5,183 nt of DNA. Source: UBA5209 sp964625015 (lineage in GTDB: Bacteria > Patescibacteriota > Dojkabacteria > SC72). The translations under genes were made by a program, and so were the position numbers. Shown here piece by piece: positions 1-5,183 of this stretch (position 1 is the stretch's first letter; each line of letters begins with the position of its first letter). Under the pieces are notes generated by a model. It saw only the letters and a list, made by a program, of their open reading frames with translations, was not told where the DNA came from and ran no database searches. The stretch covers positions 1 to 5,183 of the forward strand of contig CAZUZI010000060.1 in assembly GCA_964625015.1 (NCBI GenBank), given 5' to 3'.

Positions 1-118
1 CGCAGGTACGTGAGGACAGAGGGTCAAGAACATTTCCAACACTGCAAACGAGAATCGGCTCCTGTTTGCAAGAATCTAAAGCCTCTTCCATGCAGCGGTA
101 GCGAACTACTTCTGCCAT
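1..118 (-). CDS. Partial tail gene downstream of the K-like gene (5' end only), possibly tail tip / J-like
   Basis: An open frame starts at ATG 118-116 and runs without a stop off the left edge. The 39 visible codons begin MAEVVRYRCMEEALDS and contain the stretch ILVCSVGNVLDPLSSRTC. The start lies 13 nt inside the end of the preceding NlpC/P60 gene (ATGGCAGAAGTAG joins start and stop), which is the tight coupling expected in a tail operon. A GGGG run about 8 nt upstream could serve as a weak ribosome binding site. In lambda the genes after K are I and J. The visible residues do not look like lambda gpI. The phrase around N-V-L-D-P is loosely like the start of some large J-like tip proteins (inference only). 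An internal ATG at 91-89 is an alternative start. The gene is real with fair confidence from position and frame, but its product cannot be named from 39 residues. Confidence 0.6.
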   Translation of the reverse strand, partial: MAEVVRYRCMEEALDSCKQEPILVCSVGNVLDPLSSRTC

Positions 119-522
119 CTGTAGAACCCCACAATCCGGTGCTCCCATTCGATAGCGTCCAGACGGGCTATATGGACATTTCTCGGCTTAATGGTATGAA
201 GAAACTTACCTCGCCCTATACAGACCCCAAAATGGTTTATCGCCCTCGGCATACGTCTGTCCGTGTGCATGGCCACAAGGCAGCACACTTCGGGCTGCTC
301 GACTTTGGTCCAGTCACCAACAGACTCGGCATCTCGCGCTGCAATGTCGGATGAGCCGCTATCATAGGCGCTTGGGACGGATTTCCCATAATCTGGGAGC
401 AGAACCCCAGAACGCCGATAAACCTCCATGACGAGCCCCCAGCAGTCGAGGCCAACTTTTGGGTCTCGCCCTGAATCGAGAAAAGGAATACCGATGAGAT
501 CAGAAATATCTGGAATTTTCAT
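106..522 (-). CDS. NlpC/P60-family phage tail tip peptidase, lambda gpK-like
   Basis: The 138-residue product has the NlpC/P60 cysteine peptidase pattern. The nucleophile is Cys27 in the motif LDCWGLV. The base is His97 in NHFGVCIGRGKF, and His109 (FLHT) is placed as the third catalytic residue. Proteins of this family cut peptidoglycan peptide stems. In phage tails they sit at the tail tip and assist assembly or local wall opening during DNA entry. Lambda gpK also has an N-terminal JAB/Mov34-like metallopeptidase domain; this protein is too short for it and contains only the NlpC/P60 part. There is no signal peptide, as expected for a virion component made in the cytoplasm. The start ATG overlaps the stop of the L-like gene by 4 nt (ATGA at 522-519), so translation is probably coupled. 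It lies exactly where K sits in the lambda order. Confidence 0.9.
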   Translation of the reverse strand: MKIPDISDLIGIPFLDSGRDPKVGLDCWGLVMEVYRRSGVLLPDYGKSVPSAYDSGSSDIAARDAESVGDWTKVEQPEVCCLVAMHTDRRMPRAINHFGVCIGRGKFLHTIKPRNVHIARLDAIEWEHRIVGFYRWQK

Positions 523-1166
523 GATGCCGCACTCAACGTTAAGCCGGTTTTACCAGCCCCTGGCGCTCCGCCAAAGCGCTTTGAATTTCCGAGTGCCCGA
601 CATGCAGTCAGTGTTTTTTTGCATGTAGTTGCAACCCCGCTATACCCACATCGAGCATCCTTAAAACGAAAAGAACAGAAGTTTTTGCGCACAAGGTTAA
701 AAGGAGCGCGTCTATTTGATGGATTGGACGCAGACAGGGTGAAAGTACACCAGTTCTGGTCCATTTCTGGCTGCTTAAGAGTGAAAACATGCTCACAACA
801 AGGCGCATCATTATCCAAATCGGCAGTGTTTAATTCGTAGATTGTTACTTCTATTGGGGAATAGCCATTTAATTTGCAGTACGTGTCATAGTCTTGAACG
901 TATTTCTCCATAACACGATTTACGTTCGAAACCTTAACCGTGACCTGGGGAACTTCATCAACAGAGGTTTGTTTAAGCCCGTCAATCTGAAAGATGACAG
1001 CTTGCCAGATATATCCGCGCCAAGTTATATCTTCGGTGTTAAGCACAACGCGCGCTGGTTCATCTGACCCAGGAATTGTTATCTCTAAAGCACAAAGGAA
1101 CACACTTACGCTATTAAACAGTGTGTTCTTTTCCTGTACTACTTTGACAGATAGATCTTGCGGCAT
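519..1166 (-). CDS. Phage minor tail protein L-like, with predicted iron-sulfur cysteine cluster
   Basis: The 215-residue product belongs to the lambda gpL tail tip family. Residues roughly 20-145 form the N-terminal beta-rich domain (ITWRGYIWQAVIFQIDGL is typical). The C-terminal part carries four ordered cysteines, Cys164, Cys173, Cys182 and Cys189, in the arrangement C-x8-C-x8-C-x6-C, followed by the family motif KRFGGAPG (about 196-203). In lambda gpL the C-terminal cysteines are known to bind a [4Fe-4S] cluster; cluster binding here is inferred from the conserved pattern. gpL joins the tail tip complex near the end of the tail tube, next to M, K and J. Translation starts at ATG 1166, sharing one base with the stop of the M-like gene (TAATG), and a good GAGGAG ribosome binding site lies 8 nt upstream. 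The length is close to lambda gpL. Confidence 0.92.
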   Translation of the reverse strand: MPQDLSVKVVQEKNTLFNSVSVFLCALEITIPGSDEPARVVLNTEDITWRGYIWQAVIFQIDGLKQTSVDEVPQVTVKVSNVNRVMEKYVQDYDTYCKLNGYSPIEVTIYELNTADLDNDAPCCEHVFTLKQPEMDQNWCTFTLSASNPSNRRAPFNLVRKNFCSFRFKDARCGYSGVATTCKKTLTACRALGNSKRFGGAPGAGKTGLTLSAAS

Positions 1167-1516
1167 TACGCGCGCTCCTCAAGCGGCCACTCTACCGACC
1201 GACCGCCTCCGGGAATAAATGTGTACTTCAGTTCATCAGTCGCGCTGCCAACAAGATAGGTCTTACCTGTAACTCTCGAAGTCCAGTAGAACACCCCGCC
1301 CTGAACACTTAAAAAAAAGGCTTCAAGAATTTGATACTGCGCCTCAGTAAGATAGTTCCAGCCAAAGCCAGACAGTTTCTCCCGGGCCTTCGTAAACCTT
1401 TTTCGCGTTGACACATACCCGTTGTCGAACTCATCCCGTATTTGCGGAAGATATATACTCCCGCTAAAATCTGGCTTTGGAGGAGGAAGAGAGGTAGGAA
1501 AGGAAGGAATACTCAT
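1166..1516 (-). CDS. Phage minor tail protein M-like
   Basis: The 116-residue product is assigned by size, composition and position. It lies between the tape measure gene and the L-like gene, the place of M in lambda. It has a proline-rich start (MSIPSFPTSLPPPKPDF), then IRDEFDNGYVSTRKRFTKAR and EAQYQILEAFFLSVQGG. This fits the fold of small tail proteins in which residues around G-Y-x-x-T-R and a late aromatic W/Y strand (FYWTSRVTGKTY) are typical. gpM-type proteins act in tail tip assembly, bridging the tube end and the L/K/J tip complex. The start codon follows the tape measure stop with no gap (TAAATG), and the stop overlaps the next ATG by one base. A run of eight T at codons 67-69 makes a frame-correct U UUU UUA slippery heptamer, probably incidental. 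The family call rests on context more than on motifs. Confidence 0.82.
   Translation of the reverse strand: MSIPSFPTSLPPPKPDFSGSIYLPQIRDEFDNGYVSTRKRFTKAREKLSGFGWNYLTEAQYQILEAFFLSVQGGVFYWTSRVTGKTYLVGSATDELKYTFIPGGGRSVEWPLEERA
1175..1180 (-). promoter_or_regulatory. Ribosome binding site of the L-like gene
   Basis: GAGGAG on the minus strand is 8 nt upstream of ATG 1166, inside the last codons of the M-like gene. It supports that start in addition to the TAATG coupling. Confidence 0.7.
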
Positions 1517-4500
1517 TTACTTCAACCCCAAAACTGACTGTAATGCAGTACGTGACCCGCCAACATTGCGGCCAATAGCGTCCAACAACAAAGTCACAAC
1601 GAGTTCATTTTGCTTCTGCTCTGTCTTAGCTGTGCTCAGTTTAATCTCTTGGCCAGTGCGATTCTGGACGTTGAAAGTAATGTTCGGAGTTTTACTTTGC
1701 TTAGAATCGGTTACCTGAACACCCAAAACACCGTTACTGGATCGCTTGAGTGGCATGATGGCTTCCGGGCCAGCCTCACCATAGACGCCAGTGCCAGCCG
1801 CGAACGCGTGGTATCCAGCCGTGGAAAGAGGGAAATAAGTCGGCGTGTCCGCAATAGTGTTCACCGGGAGAGACGAACGCGTGAACGCGCCACCTTTGGC
1901 AAAGGGGGTTGTGATCGCAGACGACCAATTGTACGCGGTATTTACTGATGCAGATGAGGACGCTGTAAACCCGCCGAACAGCCCGCTAAACAGACCACCA
2001 AAAGACGATGTTCCAAGGGATGATAAAAGCCGAGAAAGCTGATCGTTTATTGCCTTATCAACAAAATTAGCAACCGCATCGAGCATACGATTGCACATGG
2101 ACTCCCATAAATCACCAGCTGTAGCAGTCCCTTTGGCGACTTTGCGGAAGTAATCAGAGAATCCACCAGAAACACTGGAAATAAGTCCCTTGTTTAGCTC
2201 GATGATGTTATCAGCTTGCGCGGCCCAAGAGTCCTTTGCCTGCCCAAGCTCTGATTTGTAGGTCCCAAACGCGAGTGCCCACTTTGCAGCAAACATCTGG
2301 GAGTATGTTTGTGCATACTGGACCTGCGATTCCATTTTCGCCTTGTTGAAATCGTCCCATTGTTGTGCAGCGTAAACCTTATAGGCCAACTCACTTGACG
2401 CTTCACTTTTGACTGCATCAAGGTGGTTCTGGATATACTCTTGTTGCGCGTTCCAGTATTTATTACTAACGCCGGCAAGCTCTTGATACGCCTGACGTGT
2501 TGCGTTCACTTTTTCAAGTTGGTAGACTTTATCTATCTCAACCTGACGTTTAGCGCGTTCTGAATCGTCTGGAACAGATGACAACTTTTGTTCCTGCTCA
2601 AACTTCCACAATTGAGCTGATATCATCTGGCTATTATAAATAGCCTGCGGATTGCCTGACAATTGCCCGAGTTTCGATTGGAGCGATGCCGCGTCTTGCA
2701 TGGATTTTTTCCATGCGTTCATCTCGGCAATCTTTATTTCTAGCGCTTTATTTTTGTTTAATTGCGCCAGTGTTTTATTGTAGTCTTCAGTGCTTCCTTT
2801 TGCTCCGATAGTTGCATTCCTTATGCTATCGGCCATCTTATCGTATTTTTTATTAATTCCCTCTATTTGCGCACCGAGCGCATCCCCTTTGTATTGAGCT
2901 ATGAGTTGGTCGTATTGATCTTGAGCTTGTGTTAAAGCAGAGTCGGCCCGACTTTCAAATCGTTGACCAGCGGCGGCACCGGACTTACCTTTGTTTTGCG
3001 CCTTATCTATTAAGTCTAGCGTCTTTTTGTAGGTGTTAGCAACGGCTGTACGAGCCTCGTACAACTTTTTTACTTCATCTGAGTCATTTCTTGTTTGGGC
3101 GACTTCAATAGCTCTATCAATCTTTGCGTTGTCAGATTGATAGGTCTTGAAGGCATTTTCTCTTTGCACGTCTGGCGCGAGGTTCGCCTTGTTCTTCTCG
3201 CGAACATTGTCAGCGGCCGCAAGTATATCATTTTGTTCACGAAGTACCTTGTTAGCCGCTGCACGCGCGTCAGACTCTGCCTTAATATGTTCTATCGCAG
3301 AATCTGGAAGAACAGTCTTTTGATTGTGAGCGCTTGCAAGGTCAGCTGCCTTGCTCATGTTTTCAAGCTCTTTTGTGTATTTATCGACCCTCTCTTGATA
3401 CATGTTTATTAAGTTAGGATCGTCAGTTGAATCCCTAAGTTTTATATTCGTATCTATTTTTGCTTGCACAAGAGTCTTTTTTGCCCAGTTTACTCCTTCC
3501 ATTGTTTTGTCATAAGCAGCCACAGCCCATTTCCCCAGGTCTCCGAAGTTACCTGGCAAAAAATTCCTCAAATCGCGCAGCGCGCTTACAAGTTTTACAA
3601 TTTCTTCAACTGCACCTGGTATGACCTTTATTATTGTACTTGCAAGGCCGAATACAGACGAACTCAATGCCTCAATAGCGGCCTTCGCCTCTGGTGTCTC
3701 CATTATATCTTTTAATTTTTTTATTGCATCGGCTGAATCAAAGACAGTTGTTGTGAAAGACTCTAAAAAAGAATCTCCCACTACGACTTTTAGATCGGAA
3801 ATATACCGCTTAAAAGATGTAAGCTGCTTACCAGCAGTTTGCATGGACGCTGAATAGATACTGTTTGTCCTCGAACCTTGCTCAAGGACAGCATTAAGTA
3901 CAGCTTGAGCTTTTTCTGTTTCTGTTAATGCGTCTTTGTCTACCCCAAGAGTATCTGCAAATTTTTTATAAGACTGCTCAACGCTTACCAACAAACCTTG
4001 ATTGCGAAGCAACCTCGTTTGTCCAGTAACGATACCTTGAACAATCCGTTCAAGCGCTTCCCCTGTTGACCTCCCTGTTATTATTGCTGCTCCTTGAGCT
4101 ATGTTCGCGAGCTGCATTGATTTTGATAAATCAATTCCAGCAAGCGTCATTTTTGCCAATGCTTCACGGGATTCAAGCATCGAAATGCCTGTTCTTTGCA
4201 TTCCAGCATCGAACGCGTGCATCTGGGACGTTGTATATCCCATGTTCACGCCAAGAGTTTCGATTGCAACACCAAGAGTTTGATATCGAGCAGCGGTTTG
4301 AATCGATTCAGAAGAAAATGAAATTGCCTCTTTTACTGTTTTATATACCCCAAGAAAAACAAGAAGTTTTGAAGCAAGTCCGGTTAAAACCCCTCCAAGA
4401 CCAGAAAAAGACTGAATAGAAGACTGTACACCAGACGAAATTGACGAAAAGGAATTAGAGATTCCAGAAAATATGTTTCCAGAAGAACTTGATGTACCCA

Positions 4501-4756
4501 TCTTTTGATGAAGACGATCAATCGCTTTCCTCGAAAGATCAGCCGCTATTCCAATCTGCTCAATTCTTTTTCTGGCAGCATCAAGACTTGCTGCCGCCTT
4601 ATCAGCAGCAAGTTTGTCCCGGAATCGGTCTGCCAAGGCGGCAAGTTCACGGTCTGAAGATTTGGCTACGACACCAGAATCATTCAGAGCCTTACGGAAA
4701 TCAGAAAGGCTTTTGATTGCACCCGAAGCGTCAACGTCTATTCGTATTCCAGACAT
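1517..4756 (-). CDS. Phage tail tape measure protein, lambda gpH-like
   Basis: This 1079-residue protein is the ruler that sets tail length and is ejected with the DNA. Residues 30-85 are charged and helical. A Ser/Gly-rich stretch and a hydrophobic segment (about 118-145) precede the tape measure core (about 150-350), with the typical phrases ALTETEKAQAVLNAVLEQG and SMQTAGKQLTSFKRYISDLK. A second hydrophobic segment lies near 363-392. Residues 430-860 are mostly coiled-coil-like helix. The C-terminal end has the lambda gpH signature FAKGGAF (about 951), FPLSTAGYHAF (about 975) and GEAGPEAIMPLKR (about 993). Lambda gpH is cleaved near its C terminus during assembly; that could apply here. I chose ATG 4756 because AGAAGG lies 5 nt upstream and MSGIRIDVDASG is a natural start; the open frame extends 24 codons further without a convincing start. 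By the usual rule of about 0.15 nm per residue the tail would be near 160 nm (inference). The tail chaperone genes expected upstream are absent from the window. Confidence 0.96.
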   Translation of the reverse strand: MSGIRIDVDASGAIKSLSDFRKALNDSGVVAKSSDRELAALADRFRDKLAADKAAASLDAARKRIEQIGIAADLSRKAIDRLHQKMGTSSSSGNIFSGISNSFSSISSGVQSSIQSFSGLGGVLTGLASKLLVFLGVYKTVKEAISFSSESIQTAARYQTLGVAIETLGVNMGYTTSQMHAFDAGMQRTGISMLESREALAKMTLAGIDLSKSMQLANIAQGAAIITGRSTGEALERIVQGIVTGQTRLLRNQGLLVSVEQSYKKFADTLGVDKDALTETEKAQAVLNAVLEQGSRTNSIYSASMQTAGKQLTSFKRYISDLKVVVGDSFLESFTTTVFDSADAIKKLKDIMETPEAKAAIEALSSSVFGLASTIIKVIPGAVEEIVKLVSALRDLRNFLPGNFGDLGKWAVAAYDKTMEGVNWAKKTLVQAKIDTNIKLRDSTDDPNLINMYQERVDKYTKELENMSKAADLASAHNQKTVLPDSAIEHIKAESDARAAANKVLREQNDILAAADNVREKNKANLAPDVQRENAFKTYQSDNAKIDRAIEVAQTRNDSDEVKKLYEARTAVANTYKKTLDLIDKAQNKGKSGAAAGQRFESRADSALTQAQDQYDQLIAQYKGDALGAQIEGINKKYDKMADSIRNATIGAKGSTEDYNKTLAQLNKNKALEIKIAEMNAWKKSMQDAASLQSKLGQLSGNPQAIYNSQMISAQLWKFEQEQKLSSVPDDSERAKRQVEIDKVYQLEKVNATRQAYQELAGVSNKYWNAQQEYIQNHLDAVKSEASSELAYKVYAAQQWDDFNKAKMESQVQYAQTYSQMFAAKWALAFGTYKSELGQAKDSWAAQADNIIELNKGLISSVSGGFSDYFRKVAKGTATAGDLWESMCNRMLDAVANFVDKAINDQLSRLLSSLGTSSFGGLFSGLFGGFTASSSASVNTAYNWSSAITTPFAKGGAFTRSSLPVNTIADTPTYFPLSTAGYHAFAAGTGVYGEAGPEAIMPLKRSSNGVLGVQVTDSKQSKTPNITFNVQNRTGQEIKLSTAKTEQKQNELVVTLLLDAIGRNVGGSRTALQSVLGLK

Positions 4757-4761
4757 GCCAG

Positions 4762-4767
4762 CCTTCT
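4762..4767 (-). promoter_or_regulatory. Ribosome binding site that fixes the tape measure start
   Basis: AGAAGG on the minus strand, 5 nt before ATG 4756. It favours a 1079-residue tape measure over the 24-codon longer frame beginning with a TTG inside the 4813-4828 dyad. Confidence 0.75.
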
Positions 4768-4769
4768 GG

Positions 4770-4785
4770 TTTTCGTAAACGAAAA
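4770..4785. repeat. Perfect dyad 14 nt upstream of the tape measure start
   Basis: TTTTCGTAAACGAAAA has 7-bp arms around a 2-nt centre. In the tape measure mRNA it would form a small hairpin directly 5' of the AGAAGG ribosome binding site; in DNA it could be an operator. It is not followed by a T-run on either strand, so it is not an intrinsic terminator. Function is unknown. Confidence 0.55.
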
Positions 4786-4789
4786 ATAT

Positions 4790-4828
4790 TTGACAAAAAA
4801 ATAGGTTGAAATTTGTATGTTTATACAA
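4790..4828 (+). promoter_or_regulatory. Candidate promoter overlapped by an operator-like dyad
   Basis: A perfect -35 hexamer TTGACA (4790-4795) is followed after exactly 17 bp by TTGTAT (4813-4818), a poor -10 with 3 of 6 matches. That hexamer is the left arm of a perfect dyad, TTGTAT-GTTT-ATACAA (4813-4828), the kind of site used by Cro/CI or Xre-type repressors. A bound repressor would block the promoter. The surrounding GGTTG (4804-4808) and CAACC (4826-4830) also form a wider inverted repeat. If this promoter is used, its transcript would start near 4825, downstream of the ATG at 4817, so promoter and that start codon cannot both be right. Confidence 0.3.
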
Positions 4829-4832
4829 CCAG

Positions 4833-4850
4833 TTAAGCGCGATTGCTTAA
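4833..4850. repeat. Inverted repeat with 6-bp arms
   Basis: TTAAGC (4833-4838) and GCTTAA (4845-4850) flank a 6-nt loop GCGATT. It is the third dyad within 81 bp. No T-run follows on either strand, so a terminator is unlikely. It could be chance in AT-rich sequence or part of a regulatory region. Confidence 0.35.
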
Positions 4851-4920
4851 TAAGACATCCCCAAGGAAAGAATCTCACAGATGAAAAAGCAAGACAATTT
4901 GCCTATTTTTATGGTAGATA

Positions 4921-4924
4921 TTAC
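4921..4924 (+). other. TTAC target flank at the proposed IS left end
   Basis: IS608, the model IS200/IS605 element, inserts just 3' of TTAC without duplicating the target. TTAC here is followed by 18 nt and then the subterminal hairpin. The spacer ends with AAGG (4939-4942) at the foot of the hairpin, close to the AAAG left guide of IS608 as I remember it. This supports the boundary 4924/4925, but it is inferred from geometry only. Confidence 0.45.
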
Positions 4925-4942
4925 CAGCTCCGGCCGAGAAGG

Positions 4943-4963
4943 CCCCCTCCTTTTAGGTGGGGG
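4943..4963 (+). repeat. Subterminal hairpin of the IS200/IS605 element
   Basis: CCCCC (4943-4947) pairs with GGGGG (4959-4963). After a T-T mismatch (4948/4958), CCT (4949-4951) pairs with AGG (4955-4957) around a TTT loop. An imperfect stem with an unpaired T is the shape recognised by TnpA on single-stranded DNA. It lies about 20 nt past the tnpA stop codon. No T-run follows on either strand, so it is not an intrinsic terminator. Confidence 0.85.
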
Positions 4964-4982
4964 ATGAAAGGCCATCTTTGTT

Positions 4983-5183
4983 TTAAGCGGGCGTCCTTTG
5001 TTGCTCAATGTATTGCTTAATAACAGCAAGAGGAGCGCCCCCACATGAAGCAGCAAAATAACTTGGACTCCATAATACCCCTTTCCAATACCGCTTCCTT
5101 AAACCCTCAAACTTGCGCCGCATAATACGCGACGAAGCCCCCTTGAGACTATTCACCAACTTCGACAACGCCACTTTTGACGG
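4983..5183 (-). CDS. tnpA: IS200/IS605-family Y1 transposase TnpA, C-terminal 66 residues (5' end off the window)
   Basis: The visible frame runs from the right edge to TAA at 4985-4983. It shows the family signatures LSKLVNSLKGASSR, YWKGVLWSPSYF, AASCGGAP and QYIEQQ. The Tyr of QYIEQQ (codon 5012-5010, nine residues from the end) is the single catalytic tyrosine that forms the 5'-phosphotyrosine link to DNA. The metal-binding HUH motif would lie in the missing N-terminal half. TnpA of this family is about 130-150 residues, so roughly half is seen. The GTG near 5174 is an internal valine, because the frame stays open to the edge with P-S-K before it, as in relatives. The enzyme cuts and rejoins single-stranded element ends marked by hairpins. 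The visible part has no frameshift or stop and looks intact. Confidence 0.94.
   Translation of the reverse strand, partial: PSKVALSKLVNSLKGASSRIMRRKFEGLRKRYWKGVLWSPSYFAASCGGAPLAVIKQYIEQQRTPA

Larger units (their letters stand above)
4817..4924 (+). pseudogene. 5' remnant of a + strand gene cut by the insertion sequence, weakly DUF2635-like
   Basis: An open frame from ATG 4817 gives 36 codons up to the proposed IS junction: MFIQPVKRDCLIRHPQGK, then NLTDEKARQFAYFYGRYY. After that the frame reads into the IS end and becomes unnatural (RPRRPPPFRW). From memory the pattern resembles DUF2635, a small protein next to the sheath gene in Mu-like phages: hydrophobic-x-K/Q-P near the start, V/I-R-D/H-P, a G-K/R-x-L-x-x-E turn, then an aromatic-rich Y-W/Y-x-R segment. 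The family is usually about 60 residues, so roughly half would be missing. The gene is opposite in direction to the tail operon, and its ribosome binding site is weak (AGG 11 nt upstream). It may be a moron gene or a piece brought by rearrangement, or the ORF may be fortuitous. Confidence 0.3.
4925..5183 (-). mobile_element. IS200/IS605-family insertion sequence, one end only
   Basis: The stretch holds the 3' part of a Y1 transposase gene and the imperfect hairpin that marks an element end, and it runs off the right edge. The transposase gene points toward this end, as in elements organised with tnpA reading outward to the left end. Whether a tnpB gene is also present cannot be seen. The element is co-directional with the tail operon and sits about 170 bp upstream of the tape measure start. 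IS200/IS605 elements move as single-stranded DNA and leave no target duplication, so the exact boundary is an estimate based on TTAC. Confidence 0.85.

Noticed and set aside
10..354. Numerous + strand open frames opposite the tail genes (for example 10-354, 619-840, 3095-3412, 4066-4419)
   Set aside because: They are antisense shadows of well-supported minus-strand tail genes and show no recognisable motifs or ribosome binding sites.
542..566. Walker A-like GAPGAGKT at residues 200-207 of the L-like protein
   Set aside because: It matches GxxxxGKT, but it arises from the gpL family motif FGGxPG at the extreme C terminus of a tail tip protein. There is no Walker B or P-loop fold around it.
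4757..4828. Longer N terminus for the tape measure protein (24 extra residues)
   Set aside because: It would start at TTG inside a dyad and has a Phe/Asn-rich odd sequence, whereas ATG 4756 has a good ribosome binding site and a typical tape measure start.
4943..4963. GC-rich hairpin as a rho-independent terminator for tnpA
   Set aside because: No T-run follows the stem on either strand. Its mismatch and position fit an IS200/IS605 end hairpin.
4881..4967. Short + strand ORF (28 codons) spanning the IS junction and hairpin
   Set aside because: Its second half is the transposon hairpin read as protein (Leu/Gly runs), and the putative ribosome binding site is 12 nt away. It has no family resemblance.
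4847..5056. Minus-strand ORF overlapping the end of tnpA in another frame
   Set aside because: It is the shadow of tnpA and the hairpin, with a low-complexity Leu run and no natural protein character.
1..5183. CRISPR array, tRNA, anti-phage defence or other undescribed accessory system
   Set aside because: No regularly spaced repeats, no cloverleaf sequence and no defence-type domains were seen; the coding content is accounted for by the tail module and the IS.

Overview
The window is a piece of a tailed-phage genome, most likely a prophage, with an insertion sequence at its right edge. All supported tail genes lie on the minus strand. They read right to left in the order of the phage lambda tail region: tape measure (H-like), minor tail protein M-like, minor tail protein L-like, an NlpC/P60 tail protein (K-like), then the first 39 codons of a further tail gene running off the left edge. 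The tail is therefore of the long, non-contractile siphovirus type, infecting a Gram-negative host. The style is reminiscent of prophages of Desulfovibrio-like or other proteobacterial hosts, but the sequence does not settle the host.

Layout on the + coordinates: 1-118 start of a gene downstream of K; 106-522 K-like; 519-1166 L-like with a four-cysteine cluster; 1166-1516 M-like; 1517-4756 tape measure protein; 4757-4924 a short AT-rich stretch with several dyads and the start of a possible + strand gene; 4925-5183 the end of an IS200/IS605-family element carrying the 3' part of a Y1 transposase gene. The four tail junctions overlap or abut (TAAATG, TAATG, ATGA and a 13-nt overlap), so the cluster is one translationally coupled late operon. 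The tape measure sets tail length, M and L build the tail tip, and the K-like peptidase finishes or opens the tip.

The right edge is the irregular part. In lambda-like phages the two tail assembly chaperones (G and G-T, made by frameshifting) precede the tape measure. Here the sequence just upstream of the tape measure gene holds no minus-strand tail gene. Instead there is a compact region with dyads, a + strand ORF that vaguely resembles the Mu-type DUF2635 protein, and an IS200/IS605 end with TTAC flank and hairpin. The ORF would be cut by the IS after codon 36. I see no CRISPR array, tRNA, rRNA or evident defence system. The window is mostly an ordinary tail module, and the insertion/rearrangement junction at 4757-4983 deserves the most attention.
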